Shown here piece by piece: positions 1 to 11,616 of a stretch of DNA of 64,000 nucleotides. Under the pieces are notes generated by a model that had not been told where the DNA came from, ran no database searches, and saw only the letters and a list, made by a program, of their open reading frames with translations. How positions within the stretch are numbered: position 1 is the first letter of the stretch; every line of letters starts with the position of its first letter. This DNA comes from Mesorhizobium waimense (GTDB lineage: Bacteria > Pseudomonadota > Alphaproteobacteria > Rhizobiales > Rhizobiaceae): positions 1 through 64,000 of the forward strand of contig NZ_QZWZ01000013.1 of the NCBI RefSeq assembly GCF_003601975.1. Reading direction: 5' to 3'. Both the position numbers and the translations under genes were made by a program.

Positions 1-109
1 AACCCAGAAGCCCCCCGCTCCACGGCCGACGAGCCTCAAACTCCGCCGCAAAATCGCAGGATGGGACCTCGCATACCTTACGGCCATCCTCCAAACCAAA
101 GCCCGTTAA

Positions 110-979
110 CCTGGATTCGGAGCCCTGCGGCTTGCCGGCGGCGGAACGCGACGTGACCGTAGCCGCATCCTGGCGGCGCTCGACGCCAATGGCTGTCGTG
201 AGGACAAGATCGCGCCACGGCGCGCGCCGGTCCAACAAGCGGCCCGCGAAGGCGGCAACGGCAACCTGTTCGACCAGCTTTTCGGCGGCAGCGGCCATCT
301 CGACGCGCTCGAGCAGCCCGCCTATCCCGACGAAGAGCGCGCCATACGCCAGGTGATCAACCAGCCTGACGGCATGGACCTGCCGCGGCTGAACGGCGAG
401 TTCCGCACCATGTGCGTGCGCACCTGCGACGGCTATTTCTTCCCGATGTCGAACGCCGCCTCGCTCGGCGATTTCGAACGCGACCAGAAGAACTGCGAAT
501 CGAGTTGCCCCGGTACCGAGATGCAGGTTTTCTATACGCGCGGCATGGACGACGATTCGGGCGCGATGACATCGTCGGTAACCGGCAGGCCCTACAGCGA
601 ATTGCCGTCAGCCTATCTCTATAAGTCCAACATATCGCGGCCGCCGGGCTGCGGCTGCAACGCGCAGGCCGGAAATTTCGAGATCATCGCCGGCAATCCG
701 CCGAACCCGGAACAGTCCGTACCCGATCCGGCGGCCACACCATTCGTGCCGGTGCCGGGCGCCAAGCCGGATCCGGGCGCCGATCCCGAGACGCTTGCCA
801 ATGCCGAGGGCGGGCTCGACCGCGACACGATCAAGCGCATGGCCGAAAAGCCCGCCTCCTCGCCGGTGTCGGCGCTGCCGCCGGACCAGCGCAAGGTCAG
901 GGTCGTCGGGCCAGCGTTCCTTCCCGACCCAGCAGGGGCAATAGATCTGCAAGCTCCGGCCCGGAAGGCTGTCCAGTAA
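110..979 (+). pseudogene. DUF2865 domain protein, 5' end missing
   Basis: The reading frame carries the DUF2865 core: 'FRTMCVRTCDGYFFP', a cysteine-rich stretch and 'PPGCGCNAQAG', followed by a Pro-rich tail. Homologous-looking sequence starts well upstream of the only available start, a GTG at 353: an Arg-rich stretch reading 'ILAALDANGCRED' lies at about 167-205 in the same frame. That frame is closed by TAA at 107-109, and bases 1-106 read as an unrelated peptide, so the signal peptide and N-terminal part normally found in this family are absent. I infer a broken gene, probably by insertion or rearrangement near 110-150. If a GTG start is used, residues from 353 could still be made. Function of the family is unknown; members are usually exported. 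The 3' end overlaps convergent gltX by 83 bp. Confidence 0.6.
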
Positions 980-2270
980 GGGCAAGCCTCAGCGGCATGA
1001 ACAGCGCCTTGCCCTTGCGGCCCGTCGCCTCGCGAATCTTGCCGGTCCAGTCCTTCCAGACGGTGCCGTTCCACGGCTCTTCCGGCAACAGGTCGAACGC
1101 CTCGCGCAGGAAGTCGCGGTCCTCAACGGAAAGCTCCGGCGGCTCCTGCGGTCCCTCGCCGAGGATGCGCCACCACTGAACCGCATCGGCCAGCCTGTCG
1201 AGATTGCCGCGCACGGCCAGCCAGAACGGCTCAGCCTTGTCGCCGGAGACGCCGAGCACGATCAGCCGGTCGCGCGCCTCGGAGAACGGCATATGGTGTA
1301 TCAGCGCCCGATTGAGCACGAAAAGCTCGTCCGGATCGAACTTGGCCGCTGATTTCGAGGTCGCGGCAGGATCGAAATGCCCCGCAAGCTCGGCCAGGTC
1401 AGGCATGGTGGCGACATTTTCGGAGGTGCCGACCAGCACGGCCAGCGAGGCGACGGCCATCGGCTCGATGCCGTCCTCGCGCAGGCTTTCGATCGACAGC
1501 GCCCCGGTGCGCTTCGACAGCCCCTCGCCCGACGCCGTGGTCAGGAGGTTGTGGTGGCCGAAGACCGGCGGCACGGCCTCCAGCGCCTGGAACAGGGTGA
1601 TCTGCACGCCAGTGTTGGTGACATGGTCGTCGCCGCGAATGACGTGGGTGACGCCCATCTCGATGTCGTCGACCACAGAGGGCAGCGTATAGAGATAGGT
1701 GCCGTCCTCGCGCAGCAGCACCGGATCGGATAGCGAGGCGAGGTCGACGGTCTCCTCGCCGCGCACCAGATCGTTCCAGTGGATTTCGGTGCGCTCGGGC
1801 TGCAGCGGATCGCTGGTGAAGTTGGGCAGAAGGAAGCGCCAGTGCGGCTTGCGGCCGTCCGACTGGTATTCGGCCACCTGCTCCGGCGTCAGCGTCAGCG
1901 CCTCGCGGCCATAGACCGGCGGCAGGCCGCGCGTGCGGCGCACTTTGCGGCGAAGATCGAGTTCTTCGGGTGTTTCGTAGCAGGCATAGAGAACGCGAGC
2001 CGCCTTCAGCCGCTCGACCGCCGCATCGTAGATCTCGACGCGCCGCGACTGGTATTCGGTCGCATCGGGGAAAATCCCCAGCCAATGCAGGTCGTAGAGG
2101 ATCGAGTCGGCGAATTCCTGTGTCGAGCGGGAGATATCTGTGTCGTCGAAGCGCTGGATGAAGCGGCCCTTGTTGTTCAAGGCGAACAGCCAGTTGAACA
2201 GCGCGGTGCGCGCGTTGCCGATATGGATGCGGCCGGTCGGCGATGGGGCAAAACGGACGGTAACTGTCAT
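897..2270 (-). CDS. gltX: Glutamate--tRNA ligase (class Ic)
   Basis: Charges tRNA-Glu with glutamate in the cytoplasm. The 457-residue protein begins 'MTVTVRFAPSPTGRIHIGNA', where HIGN is the class I HIGH signature, and has the KMSKS-like loop 'GEGLSKRTG' in the middle. The anticodon-binding C-terminal helical half is present and the length fits the family. I chose the ATG at 2270 because the catalytic motif starts immediately after it; the longer frame to 2333 adds a non-conserved basic stretch. Rhizobiales often carry two gltX paralogues, and tRNA-Gln mischarging by one of them is known in the group; which one this is cannot be told from the sequence alone. The 3' end overlaps the convergent DUF2865 frame. 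Confidence 0.95.
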   Translation of the reverse strand: MTVTVRFAPSPTGRIHIGNARTALFNWLFALNNKGRFIQRFDDTDISRSTQEFADSILYDLHWLGIFPDATEYQSRRVEIYDAAVERLKAARVLYACYETPEELDLRRKVRRTRGLPPVYGREALTLTPEQVAEYQSDGRKPHWRFLLPNFTSDPLQPERTEIHWNDLVRGEETVDLASLSDPVLLREDGTYLYTLPSVVDDIEMGVTHVIRGDDHVTNTGVQITLFQALEAVPPVFGHHNLLTTASGEGLSKRTGALSIESLREDGIEPMAVASLAVLVGTSENVATMPDLAELAGHFDPAATSKSAAKFDPDELFVLNRALIHHMPFSEARDRLIVLGVSGDKAEPFWLAVRGNLDRLADAVQWWRILGEGPQEPPELSVEDRDFLREAFDLLPEEPWNGTVWKDWTGKIREATGRKGKALFMPLRLALTGQPSGPELADLLPLLGREGTLARRP

Positions 2271-2455
2271 GAGCGGGGCGTAGCGGATGCTTTTCCGGTT
2301 GACAAGACGCGCCCCCGCGCGACGCGCAGACATAGAACATGGCGGGCTAAATTAAAAGGCGGTGGCATCACAGCCGTTGCACGTAGCGGCCGAAGCGAGG
2401 CATGGCGGCCGCAAAGGCCGGGCAACCGGGTTTCAGAGGCGCCGATCTGTCCCCG

Positions 2456-2464
2456 TTATCCACA
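2456..2464 (+). promoter_or_regulatory. DnaA box (TTATCCACA)
   Basis: Perfect match to the consensus DnaA-binding 9-mer in the gltX-nrdJ interval. DnaA controls nrdAB in E. coli, so a DnaA site ahead of a ribonucleotide reductase gene is plausible, but it is a single box about 540 bp from the start codon and may be chance or a titration site. Confidence 0.4.
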
Positions 2465-2720
2465 TGTGTGACACACAAGATATTGGGGTCATAAAAGCTA
2501 CGCAAACGAATCCTTGACGGCGCAAAACGAGTCGCCTTTTATAGGCGATGTGCTCCTGTTGAGAGCGCGACCGGAAAGTTCTGAGCCCGGTCTTTTTTCC
2601 CGGAATTTGTGCGTTTTGCCCGCATTTCCGCCCGTTACGAGGCCGGCGGAAGCGTTGGGGTTGTTGGGGCCAGGGGTGGCGAAAAGGGACAATTGTCGGA
2701 CTGGAAAAAATACTCTGTTA

Positions 2721-2767
2721 ACACTATATTTAGTGTTTGCAGGCAGGTTCGACCCTAGATAATGTGA
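2721..2767 (+). promoter_or_regulatory. Tandem NrdR boxes upstream of nrdJ
   Basis: Box 1 at 2721-2736, ACACTATATTTAGTGT, matches 15 of 16 positions of the NrdR consensus acaCwAtATaTwGtgt. Box 2 at 2752-2767, ACCCTAGATAATGTGA, matches 12 of 16. They start 31 bp apart, about three helical turns, which is the usual spacing for NrdR box pairs. NrdR is the ATP/dATP-sensing repressor of ribonucleotide reductase genes. Box 1 contains a -10-like TATATT, so binding could block transcription directly. The boxes lie about 235-280 bp upstream of the nrdJ start. Confidence 0.8.
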
Positions 2768-3000
2768 AATTCCTCGATTGGGGGAATCGAGCAAAAAGTT
2801 TCAGATTTGAGGACCCGCAGGGGTTCGCCAACGGATTGGACAGACGCTTCGCAAGAGGGCTGGCCAGCAAGTCGGGCGGAAGCTGCGAAAGGAGATGCCG
2901 GCGTTGTCAAGACGTCGGCCAACGGCGGACTGCGCGTTTCGCGTTGGGGGCAGAAATCCCTGGGGAAAAGCGCTATATATAGACAAAAGGGATCGGACCA

Positions 3001-6804
<3,804 letters not shown>

Positions 6805-6833
6805 GGAAATCTGAAGCGCTAAAACGGAACATC

Positions 6834-6867
6834 ATCGGCCCGGTCGCAAGATCGGGCCGATTTTTTT
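6834..6867 (+). terminator. Rho-independent terminator of nrdJ
   Basis: A perfect 9-bp stem (ATCGGCCCG at 6834-6842 and CGGGCCGAT at 6853-6861) with a 10-nt loop runs into seven Ts, 30 bp after the nrdJ stop codon. Confidence 0.9.
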
Positions 6868-6953
6868 GGTAGAACAAGGGCGATGGGAATGACGCGCGCA
6901 GGGAACACCCTACAGAAGGCGGAGCAGCGCAAACAATAACAGTCCACGCCGCG

Positions 6954-7562
6954 TCATGATGGCCTTACAGCCAGGAACGTGTTCCATTCTTCGCGATCGC
7001 GGCCGACGTTGAAATCGTCCCTGATAAGGACGAGCCCGGCGCTTTCGAGGCGGGCCGCGAAGTCGTCCCTGCGCCAGTAGACCGTATGATATTCGCCGCC
7101 TGTCTCGCCGTCACCATTGCGCATCGATACGAGGAAGGCGCCGCCTGGCCGCAGCGACCCGGCTATCTTGGCCAGCACCTGGTCGATCTGGCCGCGAGGC
7201 ACGTGGATCAGGACAGCCAGGGCCAGGACTGCGTCGTAAGGGCCGCCGAGATCATCGGTGATGAGATCGAGAAGCTCACCCTGCTTGCCGCGCGCGGCCT
7301 GCAGCTCAAGAAACCGCTTTGTTGCGTCGGTGCGCCGAACCTTGACGCCCAAACTCTCCAGAAAGTCCGCATCGTATCCCGGTCCGGACCCGACTTCCAG
7401 AATCTGGCCGGCTGTGCCGGCGATCGCCACAAGGCGCTTCAGCGATGCCTGCTCTCTCGGGTTGGGAACATGCCTCACGATTGCATCGTAGCGTTCCGCA
7501 TAATCCTCATAAGCATTGATCGTTTGACGGCTCTTCGCCAGAGCCTTCGATAACACACCCAT
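6954..7562 (-). CDS. Class I SAM-dependent methyltransferase
   Basis: A 202-residue soluble Rossmann-type methyltransferase. Motif I 'ILEVGSGPGYDADFL' is the SAM-binding glycine loop, followed by an acidic 'RRTDATKRF' strand end, 'YDAVLALAVLIHVPR' (motif IV region) and 'SLRPGGAFLVSMRNG'. The substrate is unknown; the fold is that of the UbiE/COQ5 or Methyltransf_11/25 groups. I placed the start at the ATG at 7562 because GGGAGG lies five bases upstream; the longer frame to 7592 has no such site. A stand-alone gene facing the nrdJ terminator. Confidence 0.85.
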   Translation of the reverse strand: MGVLSKALAKSRQTINAYEDYAERYDAIVRHVPNPREQASLKRLVAIAGTAGQILEVGSGPGYDADFLESLGVKVRRTDATKRFLELQAARGKQGELLDLITDDLGGPYDAVLALAVLIHVPRGQIDQVLAKIAGSLRPGGAFLVSMRNGDGETGGEYHTVYWRRDDFAARLESAGLVLIRDDFNVGRDREEWNTFLAVRPS

Positions 7563-7601
7563 CTTTCCCTCCCTTGCATCCACGTTGGTCAAAGAGCTTC
7601 C

Positions 7602-7766
7602 TCAGCGAATGGTTCCGGGAGGCACGCGTCCGTCGAGCATGCCGATATCGCGCAGGAAATGGTCCGACAGCGAACGGTGGTCGAGCAGGCCGCGCTTGCG
7701 GGGTCTGAACGGAGCGGTGAAAAGGTCGAGCATCGGACGACGAAGCGTGTTGTAGAGGGTGGTCAT
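7602..7766 (-). CDS. DUF1127-like small basic protein (54 aa)
   Basis: A short basic peptide beginning 'MTTLYNTLRRPM', with the Arg-rich middle and 'HFLRDIGMLDGRVPPG' end typical of DUF1127/YjiS-like proteins ('LxDIGI' signature). The ATG at 7766 is preceded by AAAGGA; the longer frame to 7841 has no ribosome site. It is divergent from the LysR gene at 7871, with 104 bp between them. Such pairings suggest the LysR protein controls this peptide. Some DUF1127 proteins affect phosphate, polyamine or RNA-related metabolism, but no function can be assigned here. Confidence 0.75.
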   Translation of the reverse strand: MTTLYNTLRRPMLDLFTAPFRPRKRGLLDHRSLSDHFLRDIGMLDGRVPPGTIR

Positions 7767-7848
7767 TGCCGTGTCCTTTCGGGTTCGATCTGATGGACAA
7801 AGCATGCCGTTTTCCGGCCTTGGTTTCCAATCGAACGTCAACTACTAT

Positions 7849-7867
7849 GCATCAGGAGGATTGATGC
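7849..7867 (+). promoter_or_regulatory. Inverted repeat enclosing the LysR-gene ribosome site
   Basis: GCATC (7849-7853) and GATGC (7863-7867) flank AGGAGGATT, so the Shine-Dalgarno AGGAGGA would sit in the loop of a 5-bp hairpin four bases before the start codon. It could be a weak translational element or part of an autoregulatory operator. Confidence 0.35.
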
Positions 7868-7870
7868 GTC

Positions 7871-8785
7871 ATGAGTTGGGAGCTACCGCCGTTAGGGGCC
7901 ATTCGCGTCTTTGAAGCCGCGGCGCGGTTGGGCAGCTTCACTAAGGCGGCCGAAGAACTCGGCATGACCCAGTCAGCTGCAAGCTATCAGATCAAGGTGC
8001 TGGAAGAACGCGGCGGAACGCCACTTTTTATAAGAAAAACAAGGCAGATCGCCCTGACCGAGGCCGGACAGCAGTTGGCACCGCATGCAACAGGCGCCTT
8101 CTCGGCCTTGGCGGATGCGTGGGTCGCCACTAAGGGTGGAGCGACCGGCGTGCTGTCCGTGACGACCATGGAAACATTTGCTTCGAACTGGCTGGCCGTA
8201 TGGCTCGGAACATTCCAGCTGATGCATCCCGACCTTGCCGTGAAGGTGAATACATCGTCCCGGCTGGTCGATTTCACACGCGAGGACATGGATATCGGGA
8301 TCCGCACCGGCACCGGAAAATGGCCCGGCCTGACGGCTCACTATCTGTTCAAGGCAGACTATACGCCAATGCTCAGTCCGAGACTGGCCGAGAGCGTTGG
8401 CGGCATCCACCGCCCCGAGGATCTTTACAAGGTGGCGCTATGCTGTGCCGACGATCCTTGGTGGAAAATCTGGTTCGAGGCGACCGGCGTACCCTTCGAG
8501 TTCGATCGCGTCATCGCGGGCCCGACGCTGGGTTCGCAGGCTTACGATGCAATGGCGGCGCTGACCGATCAGGGCGCTGCCATCCTCACCCGCAACATCT
8601 ACAGCGCCCTGCTGGCAAAGGGCCAGTTGATACAGCCATTTGAAGTCCTTGGATCTGATGGTGATGGCTATTGGCTGGTGCACCTGGAAAGCCGCCGCAA
8701 TACACCCAAGATCAAGGTGTTCCGGGACTGGGTGCTTGCGCAGACAGCGGAGATACGCGAGCGCGAAAGGCGCGAGGTCCGATAG
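7871..8785 (+). CDS. LysR-family transcriptional regulator, GcvA-like
   Basis: A 304-residue LTTR. The N-terminal winged helix-turn-helix reads 'IRVFEAAARLGSFTKAAEEL' onward with 'MTQSAASYQIKVLEERGGTP' as recognition region, matching the GcvA subgroup ('LPPLGAIRVFEAAARL'). The C-terminal two-lobed effector domain covers residues about 90-295. Targets and effector are unknown. It is divergent from the DUF1127-like gene, the usual LTTR arrangement for control of the neighbour plus autorepression. The start is supported by AGGAGGA ten bases upstream. Confidence 0.92.
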   Translation: MSWELPPLGAIRVFEAAARLGSFTKAAEELGMTQSAASYQIKVLEERGGTPLFIRKTRQIALTEAGQQLAPHATGAFSALADAWVATKGGATGVLSVTTMETFASNWLAVWLGTFQLMHPDLAVKVNTSSRLVDFTREDMDIGIRTGTGKWPGLTAHYLFKADYTPMLSPRLAESVGGIHRPEDLYKVALCCADDPWWKIWFEATGVPFEFDRVIAGPTLGSQAYDAMAALTDQGAAILTRNIYSALLAKGQLIQPFEVLGSDGDGYWLVHLESRRNTPKIKVFRDWVLAQTAEIRERERREVR

Positions 8786-8818
8786 ACTTTCAGAGCAGCG
8801 ACCACAGGCTCGCCCGCC

Positions 8819-9361
8819 TCAATCCTTGAACGTGATCCTGTATTTTTCGGCCTGTTCCTTGGGCATGTCGGCGAGTGCCTGGCGTACCGTGTAGCCGCCG
8901 TAGACTTCGCCGCCGTTTTTGATCATCCAGTCCTCGACGTCGGCCTCGGCCACCTTCATCCTGTCGCCCATCTTGTATTTGTTGCCGTTGACCGGTTCGT
9001 CGGCGAGCAGGCCGACGAAATTGCCGTCGCTGTAGCCGAGCAGTTGCATCCAGATATGCTCGGTGGCGCCGTTCTGCGTCAGCGGGAATTTCACCGTGTA
9101 GGTGCCGGGCGCGCCGGCGGCGATCAGTTTGTGGAACCGCGGCAGGGTCGAGCGGCCGGTCTTTTTGGCGGCCTGCATCGCTTCGTCGCCGGTGTAGTAA
9201 GCGACGACATTTTCCTTGATCGGGCGCGGCGCCGTCAGCGAGACGCCGGGGGCGGCCTCCGGGATTGCGACCGGCTTGTCGCTCGGCATATGCCCGAGCG
9301 TGTTGAAAAATCCGTAGCCGAGAGCGGCCACAAAAGCGATTGCCAGAACCGGATTGCGCAT
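8819..9361 (-). CDS. Exported DUF2314 domain protein
   Basis: 180 residues with an N-terminal hydrophobic signal or anchor ('MRNPVLAIAFVAALGYGFF') and a C-terminal DUF2314 domain: 'FVGLLADEPVNGNKYKMGDR' followed by 'VEDWMIKNGGEVYGGYTVR'. DUF2314 (E. coli YegJ-like) has no established function. The ATG at 9361 is preceded by GGAGGGG; the longer frame to 9454 adds non-conserved residues. Convergent with the LysR gene. Confidence 0.85.
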   Translation of the reverse strand: MRNPVLAIAFVAALGYGFFNTLGHMPSDKPVAIPEAAPGVSLTAPRPIKENVVAYYTGDEAMQAAKKTGRSTLPRFHKLIAAGAPGTYTVKFPLTQNGATEHIWMQLLGYSDGNFVGLLADEPVNGNKYKMGDRMKVAEADVEDWMIKNGGEVYGGYTVRQALADMPKEQAEKYRITFKD

Positions 9362-9571
9362 TGGCCCCTCCGTGCACTCCATTGCTTGATGCATGTCGTT
9401 GGCCCAAACCGCTGCGCGCCTTCGGGTCAGGCCCAGGGGCATGCTGGGCGACATGCACGATCACGCGGATGTTACCAGCCGGGCGTTGCGGGACCGCTAA
9501 GGAACAGAGTGAGCGGATCGTTAGAAAAACGCTGAAATTTGCCGTCAAATCTGAGAATGCAGGCCGCGTCC

Positions 9572-10633
9572 CTAGTCGGCGTCGGCCATCATCTGGCGGC
9601 TGCCGCCGGCCCAGGCACGCCACTGCCTCTCGTCGCCATGGAAGACATTGAGGTCGATGCGACCCCTCACCCCGTGCGACAGGCCGGAGCCGGAATATTG
9701 CCAGAACAGCCATTTGCGGCCGGGATAGACTTTTGATGGATGCCGCGCCACCGCGCGCAGCCAGAACGGGTAGTCCAGGAAGGCGCCACGCAGATTGTCA
9801 CGGTAGAAGTCGGGGCTGGTGTAGATGATGGGTCGCTGGCCGTAGTAGCGCTCCAGCTTGTCCATGAACACCTGCATCTTCTCCTGCACGGTCGCGCGCG
9901 ACGGCCGCCGCTTGCAGGAGGACTCGCCGTTCCACTCGACATCGATCACCGGCGGTAGCGCGCCCTCGACCCTCGGTACGTTGCGGATGAACCAGTCGGC
10001 CTGCTCACCGGCGGTGCGGCACCAGTAGAAGAAATGATAGGCGCCGCGCTTCAGTCCGGCGGCATCGGCATTGCGCCAGTTGGTCCTGAACATCGGGTCG
10101 AGATGGTCGCCCCCGTCGGTCGCCTTGATGTAGGCGAAGTTGGCGCCCTGGGCGCGCAGCTTGCCCCAGTTCATATTGCCCTGCCAGCGCGAGACATCGA
10201 CGCCGTGCACGGCAAGGTGCCGGGGTGAGGCCCCCCGGCCGAAATTGATGGGCTTGGCGTCGCGGAAACCGTAGTGCGTCACCGACCCGGCCAGCATCGG
10301 GGGTGCTGCGCGCGTCAGCCGCTTCGGCTGCGAGACCAGTGCAACCGGCTCCACCGGTGGCTCGATGGCCTCCTCCGGCAACGGCGTGTCGGTGGCGACC
10401 GTCTCTTCTTCCTCTGCCAGGGAAAAGGGCGGCGCATTGTCGGCCACGGGCTCGTCCGACATGGGTGCAAGACCGGGTGTGTCCGGGGCCGCCGCGACGG
10501 GCACGCTTGGCCGCACCACCGAACTGGTCGTCTCGTTCGACGGCATTTGCAAGGCATCGACGCCCGCTGTCGACGAACAGCCGGCAAGCCACAGGGACGC
10601 GAGCGAGAAAATGACGACGCCTGGTAACCGCAT
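9572..10633 (-). CDS. GH25-family lysozyme-like lipoprotein
   Basis: Residues 1-18 or so are a lipoprotein signal with lipobox 'LAGC', followed by about 100 residues of Pro/Glu/Val-rich linker and a glycoside hydrolase 25 domain. The GH25 start 'HGVDVSRWQGNMNWGKL' carries the first catalytic Asp and 'PPVIDVEWNGES' the D-x-E pair of the active site; 'RPIIYTSPDFY' and 'WLFWQYSGSG' are also family landmarks. It is expected to cleave the peptidoglycan glycan backbone from a membrane-anchored periplasmic position, in cell-wall remodelling. I chose the ATG at 10633, seven codons inside the longest frame, because the signal peptide begins there. Single gene. Confidence 0.9.
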   Translation of the reverse strand: MRLPGVVIFSLASLWLAGCSSTAGVDALQMPSNETTSSVVRPSVPVAAAPDTPGLAPMSDEPVADNAPPFSLAEEEETVATDTPLPEEAIEPPVEPVALVSQPKRLTRAAPPMLAGSVTHYGFRDAKPINFGRGASPRHLAVHGVDVSRWQGNMNWGKLRAQGANFAYIKATDGGDHLDPMFRTNWRNADAAGLKRGAYHFFYWCRTAGEQADWFIRNVPRVEGALPPVIDVEWNGESSCKRRPSRATVQEKMQVFMDKLERYYGQRPIIYTSPDFYRDNLRGAFLDYPFWLRAVARHPSKVYPGRKWLFWQYSGSGLSHGVRGRIDLNVFHGDERQWRAWAGGSRQMMADAD

Positions 10634-10812
10634 CTGGACCTGTACGCAAAACACAACAGACCGAAGGCAACCAACCGCCGCCGGACAACTGGCAATTCCC
10701 TAACGAGAAATTACCAACAAAGTTTGAATCAATTGTTAGCGAAATGGTGAGCGAGCGCGGCTCTGCCCTGCTCTTGTCTGCGGGAGAAACCGAAAACGGG
10801 TTGGCGGCAGGA

Positions 10813-11430
10813 CTATTTGACCGAGCTGACCAAAGTCTCGTCGCCGCTGAGGATGGAGACCCAGTGCCCGGAGTTGTCGCTCGCCTGCCGCTTCAGGTAG
10901 CGATAGCCGGTCTCACTCCACAGGCGAACCTTGTCGCTGAGATTGTCGAGGATGAAGTCGCCCTTGTCCGTGCGCACGGTGAGCACCGCATGGCCTTCAC
11001 CGTCCGGCTTGCGAACGACGGTCATCAGAAGGTTGGATACAGCAACGCCGTCGCTGATGAGTTCGCGCTGCTTTTCCAGCGCATAGTCCTCGCAATCACC
11101 GAAGCCGTTGTCCGGATAGGCCCACCATTCCTCCTTGCCGTAATTGTCCATGTCGCTCATCGACTTGACGCGCGTGTTGACCGAGGCATCGACGGCGGCG
11201 ATCTCGCGCAACAGTCTGCCAGTCATATGCTCCGGTGCGTTGTTGGGCGAACGGATCGAACATTCGGCAGGGTGGATCTTGCAGAAATCATAATGGCCGA
11301 CTGGCTGGGACGTCGGACCGCCGACCATCATGGACAGGCCGGCGGCACTGGCCATACCCGGCACAGAAGTGAAAGCCGTCAGAGCTATTGCAAGCCGCGC
11401 CGCGCAACGCCAACCCGTAGAGGATGCCAT
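10813..11430 (-). CDS. Exported transglutaminase-like cysteine peptidase (BTLCP)
   Basis: A 205-residue exported protein: a signal peptide ends at 'GMASAAG', then a bacterial transglutaminase-like fold. The catalytic triad region is visible as 'GFGDCEDYALEKQREL' (Cys), 'GHAVLTVRTDKGDFILDN' (His, Asp). BTLCP proteins (formerly DUF920) are abundant in Rhizobiales; some relatives (LapG) cleave adhesins under c-di-GMP control, but this one has no adjacent LapD or adhesin, so its substrate is open. The 30-base longer frame begins with TTG; the ATG at 11430 has GGGG six bases upstream. Confidence 0.88.
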   Translation of the reverse strand: MASSTGWRCAARLAIALTAFTSVPGMASAAGLSMMVGGPTSQPVGHYDFCKIHPAECSIRSPNNAPEHMTGRLLREIAAVDASVNTRVKSMSDMDNYGKEEWWAYPDNGFGDCEDYALEKQRELISDGVAVSNLLMTVVRKPDGEGHAVLTVRTDKGDFILDNLSDKVRLWSETGYRYLKRQASDNSGHWVSILSGDETLVSSVK

Positions 11431-11616
11431 TGCGGCCCCACGTCTGTTGTTTGTTAACAAAAAGCTAAGGGGGAATTTACGGGCGAGTCAATGCGTGCGC
11501 GGGGCGATCACAGACGGTTGACCGTTTGCATCGCGGACGTGGTTGCCGCGCAACACAGATTTCCAGTTGGCGCAGGAGGCCGCCATTTGCAGGCCGGCTG
11601 AATATCAACACACCCT

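Larger units (their letters stand above)
2271..3000. other. 730-bp intergenic and regulatory region between gltX and nrdJ
   Basis: No protein-coding gene is supported here; the open frames on both strands lack family features. Visible elements are a perfect DnaA-box 9-mer at 2456-2464, a 6-bp stem-loop at about 2532-2548, a tandem NrdR-box pair at 2721-2767, a perfect 7-bp stem with a 5-nt loop at 2773-2791, and a third palindrome (core CTATATATAG) at 2973-2982 just upstream of the nrdJ start. I looked for a cobalamin riboswitch because nrdJ needs B12 and found no recognisable B12 box. Confidence 0.6.

Noticed and set aside
2514..2762. 82-residue frame in the gltX-nrdJ interval
   Set aside because: No ribosome site, no conserved pattern, and it covers the NrdR box region.
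2768..3000. Cobalamin riboswitch ahead of B12-dependent nrdJ
   Set aside because: No B12 box or matching core was found; the leader hairpins present do not resemble the class.
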